Notes: generated by a model from the letters alone, not told the origin. Shown: positions 1 through 8,343, counted from the stretch's first letter. The stretch: 64,000 nucleotides of DNA from Naumannella cuiyingiana (GCF_013408305.1 NZ_JACBZS010000001.1:3038001-3102000), one strand, 5' to 3'. Translations and numbers: made by a program.

Positions 1-647
1 AGGCCGATGCTCCGGGCGACGGCGGTCCGATCAGAGCGGCGCTTCAGATTCCGGTACCCGCTAGTGAGCTGTCCGACGGTGAGGGTCTCGACCATGAGCC
101 AGGACGGCGGCAGCTCGGGTGAGCCGTAGGTGGTGAGGTAGTGCTCGAGCGCCGAGCGGTGGACCAGCGAGTCCTCCCCGGCGTCCGGGGTGCCGCGGAG
201 CCGCTCGTCGCAGGTGTCCCTGACGATCTTCAGAAGTCCCGCATGCTTGCCGCGGTCGCGGAAGTGTGAGGCGTCCATGTACCAGTGCGGGTCGTCGTAG
301 ACCGTCGACATGTGATCGGTCAGCGCCGCGCGCACGGCGACCTCGACGCGCTCGAGGGCGTCGATGACCACCGAGCGCAGCGCCCGGTCGAAAACGTAGA
401 GGTCGAGCACGTCGTCGAACGACGTCCCATCTCGCAGGCGATGCTCCGGTCCGGCCGTCTGAAACGGGATCGTGTAGGGGGAGAGGCGGTAGTATCCGAT
501 GTGGCGCAGGTGCCGCAGCGCCCGGTCCCGGTTGACGATGACCAGTCCGCGGTCGGCGAGGCGGTCGACGAGATCTTCCAGCTCCATTGGCGGCTTGTCG
601 TAGCTCAGCGTTCCGCGCGGGCGGGGCGCGCGGCGCGGCTGCGGCAT
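1..647 (-). CDS. Abi_2 (AbiD/AbiF-like) abortive infection protein, C-terminus cut off by window edge
   Basis: The minus strand reads openly from an ATG at 647 to the window edge, giving 215 visible residues. The start is supported by a strong GAGGAGGGA ribosome site 6 bases upstream. The protein opens with a short basic stretch, then SYDKPP, then RGL.I and LRHIGYYRLSPY, and later FDDVLDLYVFDRALR and a VRAALTDHM segment; this order is typical of the Abi_2 family (AbiD, AbiF, AbiD1), whose members abort phage infection in lactococci. Specific target unknown. It sits alone at the outer edge of the metal island, with 176 bases between it and arsN, so it is probably defence cargo and not part of arsenic handling. 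The frame in the opposite register over the same span is an arginine-rich shadow. Confidence 0.8.
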   Translation of the reverse strand, partial: MPQPRRAPRPRGTLSYDKPPMELEDLVDRLADRGLVIVNRDRALRHLRHIGYYRLSPYTIPFQTAGPEHRLRDGTSFDDVLDLYVFDRALRSVVIDALERVEVAVRAALTDHMSTVYDDPHWYMDASHFRDRGKHAGLLKIVRDTCDERLRGTPDAGEDSLVHRSALEHYLTTYGSPELPPSWLMVETLTVGQLTSGYRNLKRRSDRTAVARSIG

Positions 648-823
648 CGACGCTCCCTCCTCTATGCGGGCAGAGAAAATCCCCCAAGTGCGCATCGTGG
701 AGAGGCGTGGGGGATGTAGTGCCCTCAGGCTACCACGGACGGGTCGAGGCGTCGACCGTGCGCGTCTGTCGGCCGACGAGCACCACCACCTTGCGGCCCG
801 GTGCGTAGCCGGAGTCGTGAGGT

Positions 824-1342
824 TCAAGAAGTCGTCGCGGGTGCGCGCCGCTCGATGAGCACGGTGTCCCGCCACTGGCCGGCGAGCGGCCCGCACGGCA
901 TCAGCCCGATCCGCTCGCGGCGTCCGACGACCCTGAATCCGGCGCTCTGGTGGAGTTTCAGGCTGGCGGCGTTCTCGGGGAAGATCGAAGACTGGACCGT
1001 CCAGACGCCTGATCGGTCGGCGACGGCGAGGAGGTCTCCGAGCAGCTGCGATCCGACGCCGCGCCCGGCCGCGTGAGGGGCGACGTAGACCGAGTGCTCG
1101 ACGACGCCCCGGTAGACGGGGCGGGCCGAGACGGGTCCGGCGGCGGCCCAGCCGAGCACGCGGTCATCACCGTCGACGGCGACGAGCATGAGGTCGGGAC
1201 GCTTGCCGGACGCGAACGCGTGCCAGTCCGGCGGGGGCTCGGCTTCGAAGGTGGCGTGGCCGGTGGCGATGCCTGCGCGGTAGATGGCCTCGACGGCGGG
1301 CCAGTCGGCCGGCGTCATGGGCCTGGTCGCCAGCGGCTCCAT
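824..1342 (-). CDS. arsN: GNAT N-acetyltransferase, ArsN type (arsinothricin/phosphinothricin acetyltransferase-like)
   Basis: A 172-residue acetyltransferase of the phosphinothricin N-acetyltransferase group. It shows RPMTPADWPAVEAIYRAGI at the start, GHATFE near residue 32, the acetyl-CoA loop AGRGVGSQLL near 105 and NAASLKLHQSAGF near 140, all in the expected order and length. In arsenic islands this family (ArsN1) acetylates the amino group of the organoarsenical antibiotic arsinothricin and sometimes phosphinothricin. Its ATG overlaps the arsR stop as TGATG, so the two genes are translationally coupled and co-regulated by ArsR. The exact substrate is inferred from context. Confidence 0.85.
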   Translation of the reverse strand: MEPLATRPMTPADWPAVEAIYRAGIATGHATFEAEPPPDWHAFASGKRPDLMLVAVDGDDRVLGWAAAGPVSARPVYRGVVEHSVYVAPHAAGRGVGSQLLGDLLAVADRSGVWTVQSSIFPENAASLKLHQSAGFRVVGRRERIGLMPCGPLAGQWRDTVLIERRAPATTS

Positions 1343-1686
1343 CAGGCGTTGAGCGCCTTGGCTGCGGCGGCGAGGGTGTCGATGGTGGGGCGGTAGTAGG
1401 CCCAGCGGCCGCGCTGCTCGCGGGCGACGAGCCCGGCCTCGACGAGCAGCTTCATGTGGTGGGAGACGGTGGGCTGGGAGAGCCCGACGGGCTCGGTGAG
1501 GTCGCAGACGCACATCTCGCCGTCGCTGCTGCCGGCGATGAGGGACATGAGCTTGACCCGGGTGGGGTCGCCGAGGGCCTTGAACACCTTCGCGAGGTCG
1601 TGGGCGAGGCCGTCGTCGATCGTCTCGCCGAGGACGCAGCAGGGCGCGACGTCGGCCGTGGCCTCGGTGGCGGGAGGAGTGCTCAT
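1342..1686 (-). CDS. arsR: ArsR family arsenite-responsive repressor
   Basis: A 114-residue winged-helix repressor. It has a Cys pair at 16-17 (APCCVLG) and CVCDL with Cys59 and Cys61 in the alpha-3/alpha-4 region, followed by the recognition helix LSQPTVSHHMKLL. A Cys-Cys pair near 15/16 plus one Cys near 55 is the arsenite site of the Corynebacterium glutamicum ArsR, so arsenite sensing is likely. The ATG at 1686 has GGAGG only one base upstream; a GTG at 1704 is an alternative, but it lies inside the operator palindrome. The gene is first in an arsR-arsN operon and divergent from the flavoprotein operon at 1773, with a shared operator. Confidence 0.9.
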   Translation of the reverse strand: MSTPPATEATADVAPCCVLGETIDDGLAHDLAKVFKALGDPTRVKLMSLIAGSSDGEMCVCDLTEPVGLSQPTVSHHMKLLVEAGLVAREQRGRWAYYRPTIDTLAAAAKALNA

Positions 1687-1696
1687 GCCTCCATTC

Positions 1697-1732
1697 TGCC
1701 TCACGTATTGACATCTGTCGATACGTGAGGCA
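1697..1732. promoter_or_regulatory. 36-bp inverted repeat, probable ArsR operator between divergent operons
   Basis: Arms TGCCTCACGTAT and ATACGTGAGGCA are perfect inverted repeats of 12 bases around a 12-base near-palindromic centre (TGACATCTGTCG). A TTGACA at 1708-1713 inside it, with CAGGCT 17 bases further at 1731-1736, could be the promoter for the rightward operon. Binding by the adjacent ArsR is inferred from position and symmetry. Confidence 0.75.
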
Positions 1733-1772
1733 GGCTCGACACATCGAAGAACGTCAATACGTGGAGGTTGCA

Positions 1773-3089
1773 GTGAATCCCGTCATCGTCATCGGAGCCG
1801 GCCCGCAGGGTCTGGCCGCCGCCGCCCACCTGCTCGAGCGCGGGCTGGAGCCGCTGGTCCTGGAATCGGGCGACACCCCGGCGTCGGCTGTCACGGAGTG
1901 GGGCCATGTGCGCCTGTTCTCGCCGTGGTCGGAGCTCACCGATCCCGCGGCCCGCCGCCTGCTCGAGCCCTCCGGCTGGAGCACGCCTGACAAGGACTAC
2001 CCGACGGGCGCGCAGTGGGTCGAGGGCTACCTCGCCCCGCTCGCCGAGGCGCTGGGCGACCGCGTCCGGTACGGCTCGCGCGTGGTCGGGGTGGGCCGGA
2101 AGGGCCGCGACCTCTCGGTCGACGCCGGTCGGGCCGAGCAGCCGTTCGTCGTCCACGTCCGCCGCGCCGACGGGAGCCAGGAGCGGTTCGAGGCGCGTGC
2201 GGTGATCGATGCCTCGGGCACCTGGCGGGCCCCGAGCCCGGCGGGCGCGGACGGGCTGCCTGCCCTGGGCGAGGTCGACGCGGTCGAGGCCGGTCTGCTC
2301 GGCCATCGCACGCCGAGCCGGGATGAGGCTGCAGCCCTCGCCGGGAAGCACGTCGTGGTCGTCGGCAGCGGGCACTCGGCAGCGACCGCCATCGGTGACC
2401 TCGCGGCGGTGGTGCGCCGCGAGCCGGGCACCCGGGTGACGTGGGCGCTGCGCCGCGGCTCCGTCGGCAACGCGTTCGGCGGCGGGCCCGCCGACGAGCT
2501 GCCCGAGCGCGGTGCCCTGGGCCAGCGGGCGAGGAAGGCCGTCGAGGACGGCCTCGTCGACCTGGTCACCGGGTTCCGCACCGAGGAAGTGCGGATCGAG
2601 GACGGCCGGGCGGTCCTGGTCGCCGAGGACGGCCGCCGGCTCGCTCCCGCGGACCGGGTGGTCGTCGCGACCGGGTTCCGCCCGGACCTGTCGTTCCTGT
2701 CCGAGGTGCGCCTGGACCTGGACGTGCGGCTGCAGGCCCCGGCGAAGCTCGCCGCCGAGGTCGACCCGAACGTCCACTCCTGCGGCTCGGTGCGCGCCAC
2801 GGGCGCGGCCGACCTCGCCCACCCGGAGCCCGGCTTCTACATCGTCGGAGCGAAGTCCTACGGCCGCGCTCCGACGTTCCTGGCGATGACCGGGTACGAG
2901 CAGGTCCGCAGCGTGGCCGCCGAGCTCGCCGGTGACCACGACGCCGCGTCGCGGGTGGAGCTGGAGCTGCCCGACACCGGGGTGTGCGGCGGGTCGGGCC
3001 TGTTCGACGCGCCCGAAGAGGCGTCGTCCGGCGGCTGCTGCGCGCCCGCGCCGCAGCTGATCCAGCTCGGCACGAGGACGGCGGGATGA
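1773..3089 (+). CDS. FAD/NAD(P)-binding oxidoreductase of arsenic islands with Cys-rich tail
   Basis: A 438-residue flavoprotein. Start GTG at 1773 was chosen for the GGAGG seven bases upstream. It has an FAD-binding GAGPQGLAAAAHLLERG at the N-terminus, a second dinucleotide fold VVVVGSGHSAATA near residue 200, and ATGFRPDLSFL near 305, the layout of flavin-containing monooxygenase-like enzymes. The last 35 residues carry GVCGGSG and GGCCAP, a vicinal Cys pair that could bind arsenite. It is the first gene of the ArsR-controlled rightward operon and overlaps the next gene by ATGA. Reaction unknown; arsenical oxidation or reduction is only inferred from the neighbours. Confidence 0.8.
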   Translation: MNPVIVIGAGPQGLAAAAHLLERGLEPLVLESGDTPASAVTEWGHVRLFSPWSELTDPAARRLLEPSGWSTPDKDYPTGAQWVEGYLAPLAEALGDRVRYGSRVVGVGRKGRDLSVDAGRAEQPFVVHVRRADGSQERFEARAVIDASGTWRAPSPAGADGLPALGEVDAVEAGLLGHRTPSRDEAAALAGKHVVVVGSGHSAATAIGDLAAVVRREPGTRVTWALRRGSVGNAFGGGPADELPERGALGQRARKAVEDGLVDLVTGFRTEEVRIEDGRAVLVAEDGRRLAPADRVVVATGFRPDLSFLSEVRLDLDVRLQAPAKLAAEVDPNVHSCGSVRATGAADLAHPEPGFYIVGAKSYGRAPTFLAMTGYEQVRSVAAELAGDHDAASRVELELPDTGVCGGSGLFDAPEEASSGGCCAPAPQLIQLGTRTAG

Positions 3090-4150
3090 GCCGCGGCCGC
3101 CTGATCGTCGTCGGCGGCGGCCAGTCCGGGCTGGCCGCCGCCCGTGCCGGGCTCGTGAACGGCTGGGAGCCGGTCCTCATGGAGGCCGGGCCGGAGCCGG
3201 TCGGGTCCTGGCCGCGCTACTACGACAGTCTGCGCCTGTTCTCCCCGCGCGGCTACAGCGCCTTCCCCGGCCACCCATTTCCCGGCGACCCGGACGGCTA
3301 CCCGGGCCGCGACGAGGTCGTCGACTACCTCCGCGGCTATGCCCGCAGTCTTGATGTCGAGATCCGAACCGGGGCTCGGGTCGTCGGCGTGGCCGCGGAC
3401 GGCCTCTCGTTCATGGTCGAGCTGGCCGACGGGAGCAGGTTCGAGGGGTCCGCGCTGATCGCCGCCTCGGGCTCGTTCGGCAACCCGCACGTGCCGACGA
3501 TCCCCGGTCAGAGAGCCTTCGGCGGCCGGGTCCTGCACGTGGCCGACTACCGGTCCCCGGAGGAGTTCTCGGACCAGCGGGTCGTGGTCGTCGGCGCGGG
3601 CAACTCCGCCGTCCAGGTCGCCCACGAGCTCGCCGACCACGCCAGGACGTCGCTGGCGGTGCGGGACCGGGTCCGGTTCGCGCCGCAGGTCATCGCCGGA
3701 AAGGATCTGCACTGGTGGTTGAAGGTGACCCGCGCCGACCTGCTGCCGCCGTCGGTCCTCGCCCGGATCGTCACCGGCACCCCAGTGATCGGCACCGACA
3801 AGTACCGGAAGGCGCTGGAGGCGGGACGCCCCGACCAGCGGCCCATGTTCGCCGAGTTCGCCTCCGACGGTGTCGTGTGGCCGGACGGCTCGCGGGAGCA
3901 GGTCGACGCGGTGGTGTTCGCGACCGGTTACCGGCCGCATCTGCCGTACCTGCGTTCCCTCGGCGTCCTCGACGAAGCCGGCATGCCGAGACATGACCGT
4001 GGGGTCGCGACCGGCCTGCCGGGTGTGGGTTTCCTCGGTCTGGAGTTCCAGCGCTCGTTCTCCTCGAACACGCTGCGCGGGGTCCACCGCGACGCCGACT
4101 ACGTGGTCACGGCTCTGGCCGGGCAGCCGCGGGGTGCCGCCGTTGCCTGA
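3086..4150 (+). CDS. arsO: ArsO-like flavin-dependent monooxygenase
   Basis: A 354-residue protein starting at an ATG that overlaps the previous stop (ATGA). It shows VVGGGQSGLAAARAG for FAD binding, the FMO-type stretch YYDSLRLFSPRGYSAFPG, a second Rossmann motif VVVVGAGNSAVQVAHELA and ATGYRPHLPYL near the C-terminus. These mark the CzcO/ArsO group of flavin-containing monooxygenases, common in bacterial arsenic operons. Its biochemical role in arsenic resistance is poorly defined in general. Two flavoproteins in tandem, both under the ArsR palindrome, suggest successive redox steps on an arsenical or on a thiol carrier. Confidence 0.82.
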   Translation: MSRGRLIVVGGGQSGLAAARAGLVNGWEPVLMEAGPEPVGSWPRYYDSLRLFSPRGYSAFPGHPFPGDPDGYPGRDEVVDYLRGYARSLDVEIRTGARVVGVAADGLSFMVELADGSRFEGSALIAASGSFGNPHVPTIPGQRAFGGRVLHVADYRSPEEFSDQRVVVVGAGNSAVQVAHELADHARTSLAVRDRVRFAPQVIAGKDLHWWLKVTRADLLPPSVLARIVTGTPVIGTDKYRKALEAGRPDQRPMFAEFASDGVVWPDGSREQVDAVVFATGYRPHLPYLRSLGVLDEAGMPRHDRGVATGLPGVGFLGLEFQRSFSSNTLRGVHRDADYVVTALAGQPRGAAVA

Positions 4151-5372
4151 GCTGGCGACGCGCCCAGCGCTGGGGACGGTGCTGGCGGCGCTGTGCGTGA
4201 CCGAGATCGCCTCCTGGGGCCTGCTCTACTACGCCTTCCCCGTCCTCGCCCCGCGGATCAGCGCCGACACTGGCTGGTCGCCGGTCGTCGTCGCCTCGGC
4301 ATTCTCGGCCGCGCTGGTCGTCTCGGCGCTGGCCGGGGTGCCGGTCGGCCGGGTCATCGACCAGCACGGGCCGCGCCGCATCATGTCCGCCGGCTCGATC
4401 CTCGGCGTCCTCGCCCTCGTGGTGATCGCCGTCTCGCCGGAACTGCCGGTCTTCATCGGTGGCTGGGTGCTGGCCGGGGCCGCGATGGCCGGGGTGCTCT
4501 ACCCGCCGGCTTTCGCCGCGATCACCGGCTGGTTCTCGGGTCGACGCCTGGGTGCGCTGGCGACGCTCACCCTGGTCGCTGGCCTGGCCAGCACGGTGTT
4601 CGCTCCGCTGACCGCGACCGTCGGCGCGCACGTGGGCTGGCGGGCGACCTACCTGTGGGCGTCGGTCGTCCTCGCCGTGCTCACGGTCCCGGCTCACTGG
4701 TTCCTCCTGCGTCGGCCCTGGCCCGCGAAGCAGCACCCCGAGGAACCCGCCGTCGACCGCGCCCACGCAACGGAGGTCCTGCGCAGCGCACGGTTCCGGC
4801 TGCTCGCAGCGGGACTCACCCTGGTGTCGCTGGCGATGTACTCCGGACTGCTCGCCCTGGTCCCGCTCATGCTCGAGCGCGGCCTGACCGCGCAGTCCGC
4901 GGCATGGGTGTTCGGCCTCGGCGGCATTGGCCAGGTCGCCGGCCGCCTCGTCTACACCGGTCTGGCGCGCCGCGTCCCGCTGACCGCGCGCACCGCGACG
5001 GTGTTCGTCCTGGTGTCGGCGAGCACGCTCGCCCTCGCCGTCGTACCGGGCCCGGTCGGCCTGCTGGTCGCGGCGGCGATGGCCGCCGGGATCGGGCGCG
5101 GGATCGCGACGCTGCTGCAGGCGACCGCGATCACCGACCGCTGGGGCCCGCGCGCCTACGGCCACCTCTCCGGCGTCCTGGGCCTGCCGGTGCTGCTGGC
5201 CACAGCCCTCGCCCCGTTCGCCGGCGCGGTGCTGGCCGAGGCGACCGGCGGCTACGCGCACGCGTTCCTCGTCCTCGCCGCCCTGGCAGCGGTCGGGACG
5301 GTGCTCATGATCGCCAGCTCACGCACCCAGGCTCCCCGCCGGGCGGAGGCCACGGCCGAGCAGACGGCGTGA
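4143..5372 (+). CDS. MFS transporter of the arsenic operon
   Basis: About 409 residues with 12 predicted membrane segments. It contains the MFS loop-2/3 signature VGRVIDQHGPRRIMSAG and a long charged central loop (around residue 200) before the second half. It starts by TTG at 4143 with GCGGGG upstream, overlapping the arsO stop by 8 bases; GTG at 4134 in the same frame is also possible. Being last in the flavoprotein operon, it probably exports the product of the two oxidoreductases or an organoarsenical. It is not ArsJ by context (no GAPDH partner) and no closer name is justified. Confidence 0.8.
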   Translation: MPELATRPALGTVLAALCVTEIASWGLLYYAFPVLAPRISADTGWSPVVVASAFSAALVVSALAGVPVGRVIDQHGPRRIMSAGSILGVLALVVIAVSPELPVFIGGWVLAGAAMAGVLYPPAFAAITGWFSGRRLGALATLTLVAGLASTVFAPLTATVGAHVGWRATYLWASVVLAVLTVPAHWFLLRRPWPAKQHPEEPAVDRAHATEVLRSARFRLLAAGLTLVSLAMYSGLLALVPLMLERGLTAQSAAWVFGLGGIGQVAGRLVYTGLARRVPLTARTATVFVLVSASTLALAVVPGPVGLLVAAAMAAGIGRGIATLLQATAITDRWGPRAYGHLSGVLGLPVLLATALAPFAGAVLAEATGGYAHAFLVLAALAAVGTVLMIASSRTQAPRRAEATAEQTA

Positions 5373-5379
5373 CCCGGGT

Positions 5380-6228
5380 TCAGGCCTTCGACGAGACGAC
5401 CAGATCTGAGAGGAGGCCGCGGGCCTTCTCGGCGAGTTCGTCGCGGATCAGACGCATCCGCTCCTCGCCCTCGATCCCGCGGTCTGACGGCTCGTGGATG
5501 CTCCAGGTCTCGATGGTCCCGGCCATCCCCGGCGCGGGCTCGACGACGGCCTCGTCGCCGATGACGACGACGCGGTCCACGGTGCGCAGCAGGGCCGGGT
5601 CGATCGGCTTGGGGTGCTCGCCGGCCATGCTCGCCCCGACCTCCGCGACCGAAGCAGCGGACAGCGCATTGAGCGACGCCCCTGGGGCCGTGCCCGCGGA
5701 GTAGACCTCGACGGCGTCGCCGGCGATCTGGCGCATGAGGGCGGCGGCCATCTGCGACTTCCCGCCGTTCTTCTTGCAGACGAACAGCACCGCCGGCACC
5801 TGCCCGCGTTCCTCCTGCTCGGCGGGCGCGAGCAGTTCGTCGACCAGCTTCTCGATGCGGGCGCGGATCTCGTCTCGGATCGGGCGGACGGCGTCGATGC
5901 CCTGGCCGGCGGGGTCGTCGAGGGTCCAGTCCTCGTAGCGCTTGCCGGGGTAGAAGGGGCAGGTGTCGCCGCAGCCCATGGTGATCACGACGTCGGAGTC
6001 CTGCACCGCTTCGGTGGTGAGGATCTTGGGCTGCTCCGCGGCGATGTCGATGCCCACCTCGGCCATCGCTTCGACGGCGACCGGGTTGATCTGATCGGCG
6101 GGCATCGAGCCCGCCGATCGGACCTCGATGCGGTCGCCGGCGAGGCGGCGGAGCCAGCCGGCGGCCATCTGGGAGCGGCCGGCGTTGTGGACGCAGACGA
6201 AGAGGACGGAGGGCTTCGGATCGGTCAT
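5380..6228 (-). CDS. arsC: Double-domain arsenate reductase (two low-molecular-weight phosphatase-fold ArsC domains)
   Basis: A 282-residue fusion. Domain 1 (about 1-135) is a standard LMW-phosphatase-fold ArsC: P-loop CVHNAGRSQMA, SAGSMPADQINP and MGCGDTCPFYPGKRYEDW with extra redox cysteines. Domain 2 (about 140-282) repeats the fold with a divergent P-loop CKKNGGKSQMAAAL, in which the usual loop arginine is lysine, and SAGTAPG, but lacks the second Cys cluster. Domain 2 resembles corynebacterial arsenate-mycothiol transferases. Joining the two suggests coupled use of mycothiol and thioredoxin/mycoredoxin chemistry. It lies 16 bases after the ArsR-ArsC fusion gene in the acr3 operon, with AGGA before the ATG. 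Confidence 0.88.
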   Translation of the reverse strand: MTDPKPSVLFVCVHNAGRSQMAAGWLRRLAGDRIEVRSAGSMPADQINPVAVEAMAEVGIDIAAEQPKILTTEAVQDSDVVITMGCGDTCPFYPGKRYEDWTLDDPAGQGIDAVRPIRDEIRARIEKLVDELLAPAEQEERGQVPAVLFVCKKNGGKSQMAAALMRQIAGDAVEVYSAGTAPGASLNALSAASVAEVGASMAGEHPKPIDPALLRTVDRVVVIGDEAVVEPAPGMAGTIETWSIHEPSDRGIEGEERMRLIRDELAEKARGLLSDLVVSSKA

Positions 6229-6244
6229 GTTCGGTCCTGTTCTT

Positions 6245-7246
6245 TCAGTCGGTGAGGGCGGCGATGAGCGTGCGGACGCGGCGCTCGATGTCGTCGCGGA
6301 TCGCTTCGACTCCTTCGGGCGAGGCCAGGGCGGGGTCGCCGACGGCCCAGTCCTCGTAGCGGACGCCGGGGATGATCGGGCAGACGTCGCCGCAGCCCAT
6401 GGTGACGACCACGTCGGCGGCGCGGACGGCGTCGTCGGTGAGGGGCTTCGGGAAGGCTCGGTCGGCTTCCTGCCCGCCCTCGATCTCGGCGAGCAGCGAC
6501 CGGACGTGCGGGTGCACGTCCGCCGCCGGCGTCGACCCCGCCGAGCGCGCGATCACCCTGCCTCCGGCGAGCCGGTTGACGATCGCCGCGGCCAGTTGGG
6601 AGCGGCCGGCGTTGGCGACGCACACGAACAGCACCTGCGGCCGGCCTGCCTCCCGGTCTCGCGTCAGGTCGGCCAGGCGCTGGCGGGCGAAGCGCTCGGT
6701 GAGCGGGATCATGTGCTGGGTGAGCTTGGCCGAGCGGGCGAGGCCCGCGTAGGACTCGCGCACGATCGCGATCACGAGGTCGCGGTCCAGGCCGGCCGTC
6801 TCGTCGGCCAGCTCCTCGCCCAGGCGGGTGACCCGGCCGTCCATGTCCGGCAGCGTCTGAGCGCGGGCCTCCGCATTCTCGGGGGCGTCGGCGACCGCGG
6901 CGGGGGCGAACGCGTCGAGCAGCGCGGAGACGGCGCGCCGCCTCGCCGGGGCGATCCGGTACCAGACCCAGGTGCCACGGCGCTCCGACAGCAGCAGCCC
7001 GGTCTCCTTGAGCACCTTCAGGTGATGGGAGACCGTCGGCTGGGACACGTCGGCGAGCTCGGCGAGATCGCACACACAGGACTCGCCGCGGGGATCGGTC
7101 GCGATAGCGGACAGCATCCGCAGCCGCAGCGGCTCCGCCAGCGCCTTCAGCGCGCCGGCCACGGTCGTCGCGGCTTCCTGGCCGATCGCGTGCGTCGTGG
7201 ACGGCGCGCAAGCCTCGGAACCGGTGACGGCTTCGGCGGTGGTCAT
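6245..7246 (-). CDS. ArsR-helical domain-ArsC fusion: arsenic regulator joined to arsenate reductase
   Basis: A 333-residue three-part protein. Residues about 25-110 are an ArsR-type winged helix (CVCDL at 57-61, recognition helix VSQPTVSHHLKVLKE). Residues about 130-195 form a predicted three-helix segment often found in front of actinobacterial ArsC. Residues about 200-333 are a full LMW-phosphatase-fold ArsC with P-loop CVANAGRSQLA, SAGSTPAADVHP and MGCGDVCPIIPG. The ATG overlaps the acr3 stop as ATGA. One polypeptide can therefore sense arsenite and produce it from arsenate; it presumably represses its own acr3 promoter. The same fusion is known in several actinobacteria. Confidence 0.9.
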   Translation of the reverse strand: MTTAEAVTGSEACAPSTTHAIGQEAATTVAGALKALAEPLRLRMLSAIATDPRGESCVCDLAELADVSQPTVSHHLKVLKETGLLLSERRGTWVWYRIAPARRRAVSALLDAFAPAAVADAPENAEARAQTLPDMDGRVTRLGEELADETAGLDRDLVIAIVRESYAGLARSAKLTQHMIPLTERFARQRLADLTRDREAGRPQVLFVCVANAGRSQLAAAIVNRLAGGRVIARSAGSTPAADVHPHVRSLLAEIEGGQEADRAFPKPLTDDAVRAADVVVTMGCGDVCPIIPGVRYEDWAVGDPALASPEGVEAIRDDIERRVRTLIAALTD

Positions 7247-8337
7247 GATGCACTCGATTCGGCGTAGGGGTCGGTGCGGAACCAGGCCTTTGCGCCCCAG
7301 AGGGACACGTAGACGAGGCCGACGAGCACCGGCACCTCGATCAGGGGCCCAACGACGCCGGCCAGCGCCTGCCCGGACGTGGCACCGAACGTGCCGATGG
7401 CGACGGCGATGGCGAGCTCGAAGTTGTTGCCCGCCGCGGTGAACGCGAGCGTGGTCGACCGGGCGTAGCCCAGGCCGAGGCCGCGGCCGAGCAGCATCCC
7501 GGCCAGCCACATGATCGCGAAGTAGGCCAGCAACGGCAGCGCGATCCGGGCGACGTCCAGCGGGTTGGAGGTGATCGCCTTCCCTTGCAGGGCGAACAGC
7601 AGCACGATCGTGAACAGCAGGCCGTAGAGCGCCCACGGCCCGATCACCGGCAGGAACTTCTCCTCGTACCAGTCCCGTCCGCGGCGCTTCTCGCCGATCC
7701 ACCGCGACGCGAACCCGGCGACGAGCGGGACGCCGAGGAACACCAGCACGTTGAGCGCGATCTGCCCCACCGACACGTCCAGCCCCTGCGTGTCCAGGCC
7801 CAGCCAGCCGGGCAGGACAGTGAGGTAGAACCAGCCCAGGACGGAGAACATCACGACCTGGAAAACCGAGTTGATCGCCACCAGCACCGCGGTGGCCTCG
7901 CGATCCCCGCAGGCCAAGTCGTTCCAGATCACGACCATCGCGATGCACCGGGCCAGGCCGACGATGATCAGCCCGGTCCTGTACTCGGGCAGATCCGGCA
8001 GCAAGACCCAGGCGAGGGCGAACATGACCGCCGGGCCGACGAGCCAGTTCAGCACCAGCGAGGAGACCAGCAGCTTCCTGTCGCCGGTGACGGCGGCGAC
8101 CCGGTCGTAGCGGACCTTCGCGAGCACCGGGTACATCATCACCAGCAGCCCCAGCGCGATCGGCACCGAGATCCCGCCGACCTCCATCCGGGACAGCAGC
8201 CCGGACAGCCCCGGGACAAGACGGCCCAGCAGCAGGCCGGCGACCATCGCCAGGCCAATCCAGGCGGGCAGCCACCGATCCAAGGTCGAGAGCCGTCGGG
8301 TCGCCGGGGACGCAGCGGTCACTGCTTGATTAGACAT
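7243..8337 (-). CDS. acr3: ACR3 family arsenite efflux permease
   Basis: A 364-residue, ten-segment membrane protein. It has the ACR3 hallmarks GLARCIAMVVIWNDLACGD, containing the conserved membrane cysteine, FTAAGNNFELAIAVAIG, and GPLIEVPVLVGLVYV near the end with the conserved glutamate. It exports As(III) using the proton gradient. It is first in the operon acr3-arsRC-arsC. The ATG at 8337 lies six bases after a -10 box, so the message is probably leaderless. Length and motifs are fully standard. Confidence 0.95.
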   Translation of the reverse strand: MSNQAVTAASPATRRLSTLDRWLPAWIGLAMVAGLLLGRLVPGLSGLLSRMEVGGISVPIALGLLVMMYPVLAKVRYDRVAAVTGDRKLLVSSLVLNWLVGPAVMFALAWVLLPDLPEYRTGLIIVGLARCIAMVVIWNDLACGDREATAVLVAINSVFQVVMFSVLGWFYLTVLPGWLGLDTQGLDVSVGQIALNVLVFLGVPLVAGFASRWIGEKRRGRDWYEEKFLPVIGPWALYGLLFTIVLLFALQGKAITSNPLDVARIALPLLAYFAIMWLAGMLLGRGLGLGYARSTTLAFTAAGNNFELAIAVAIGTFGATSGQALAGVVGPLIEVPVLVGLVYVSLWGAKAWFRTDPYAESSAS

Positions 8338-8343
8338 GCCTCT

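Noticed and set aside
3870-4142. Upstream extension of the MFS transporter frame into arsO
   Set aside because: The extra 91 codons lie within the arsO coding sequence and show no membrane or MFS character; the start near 4143 is better.
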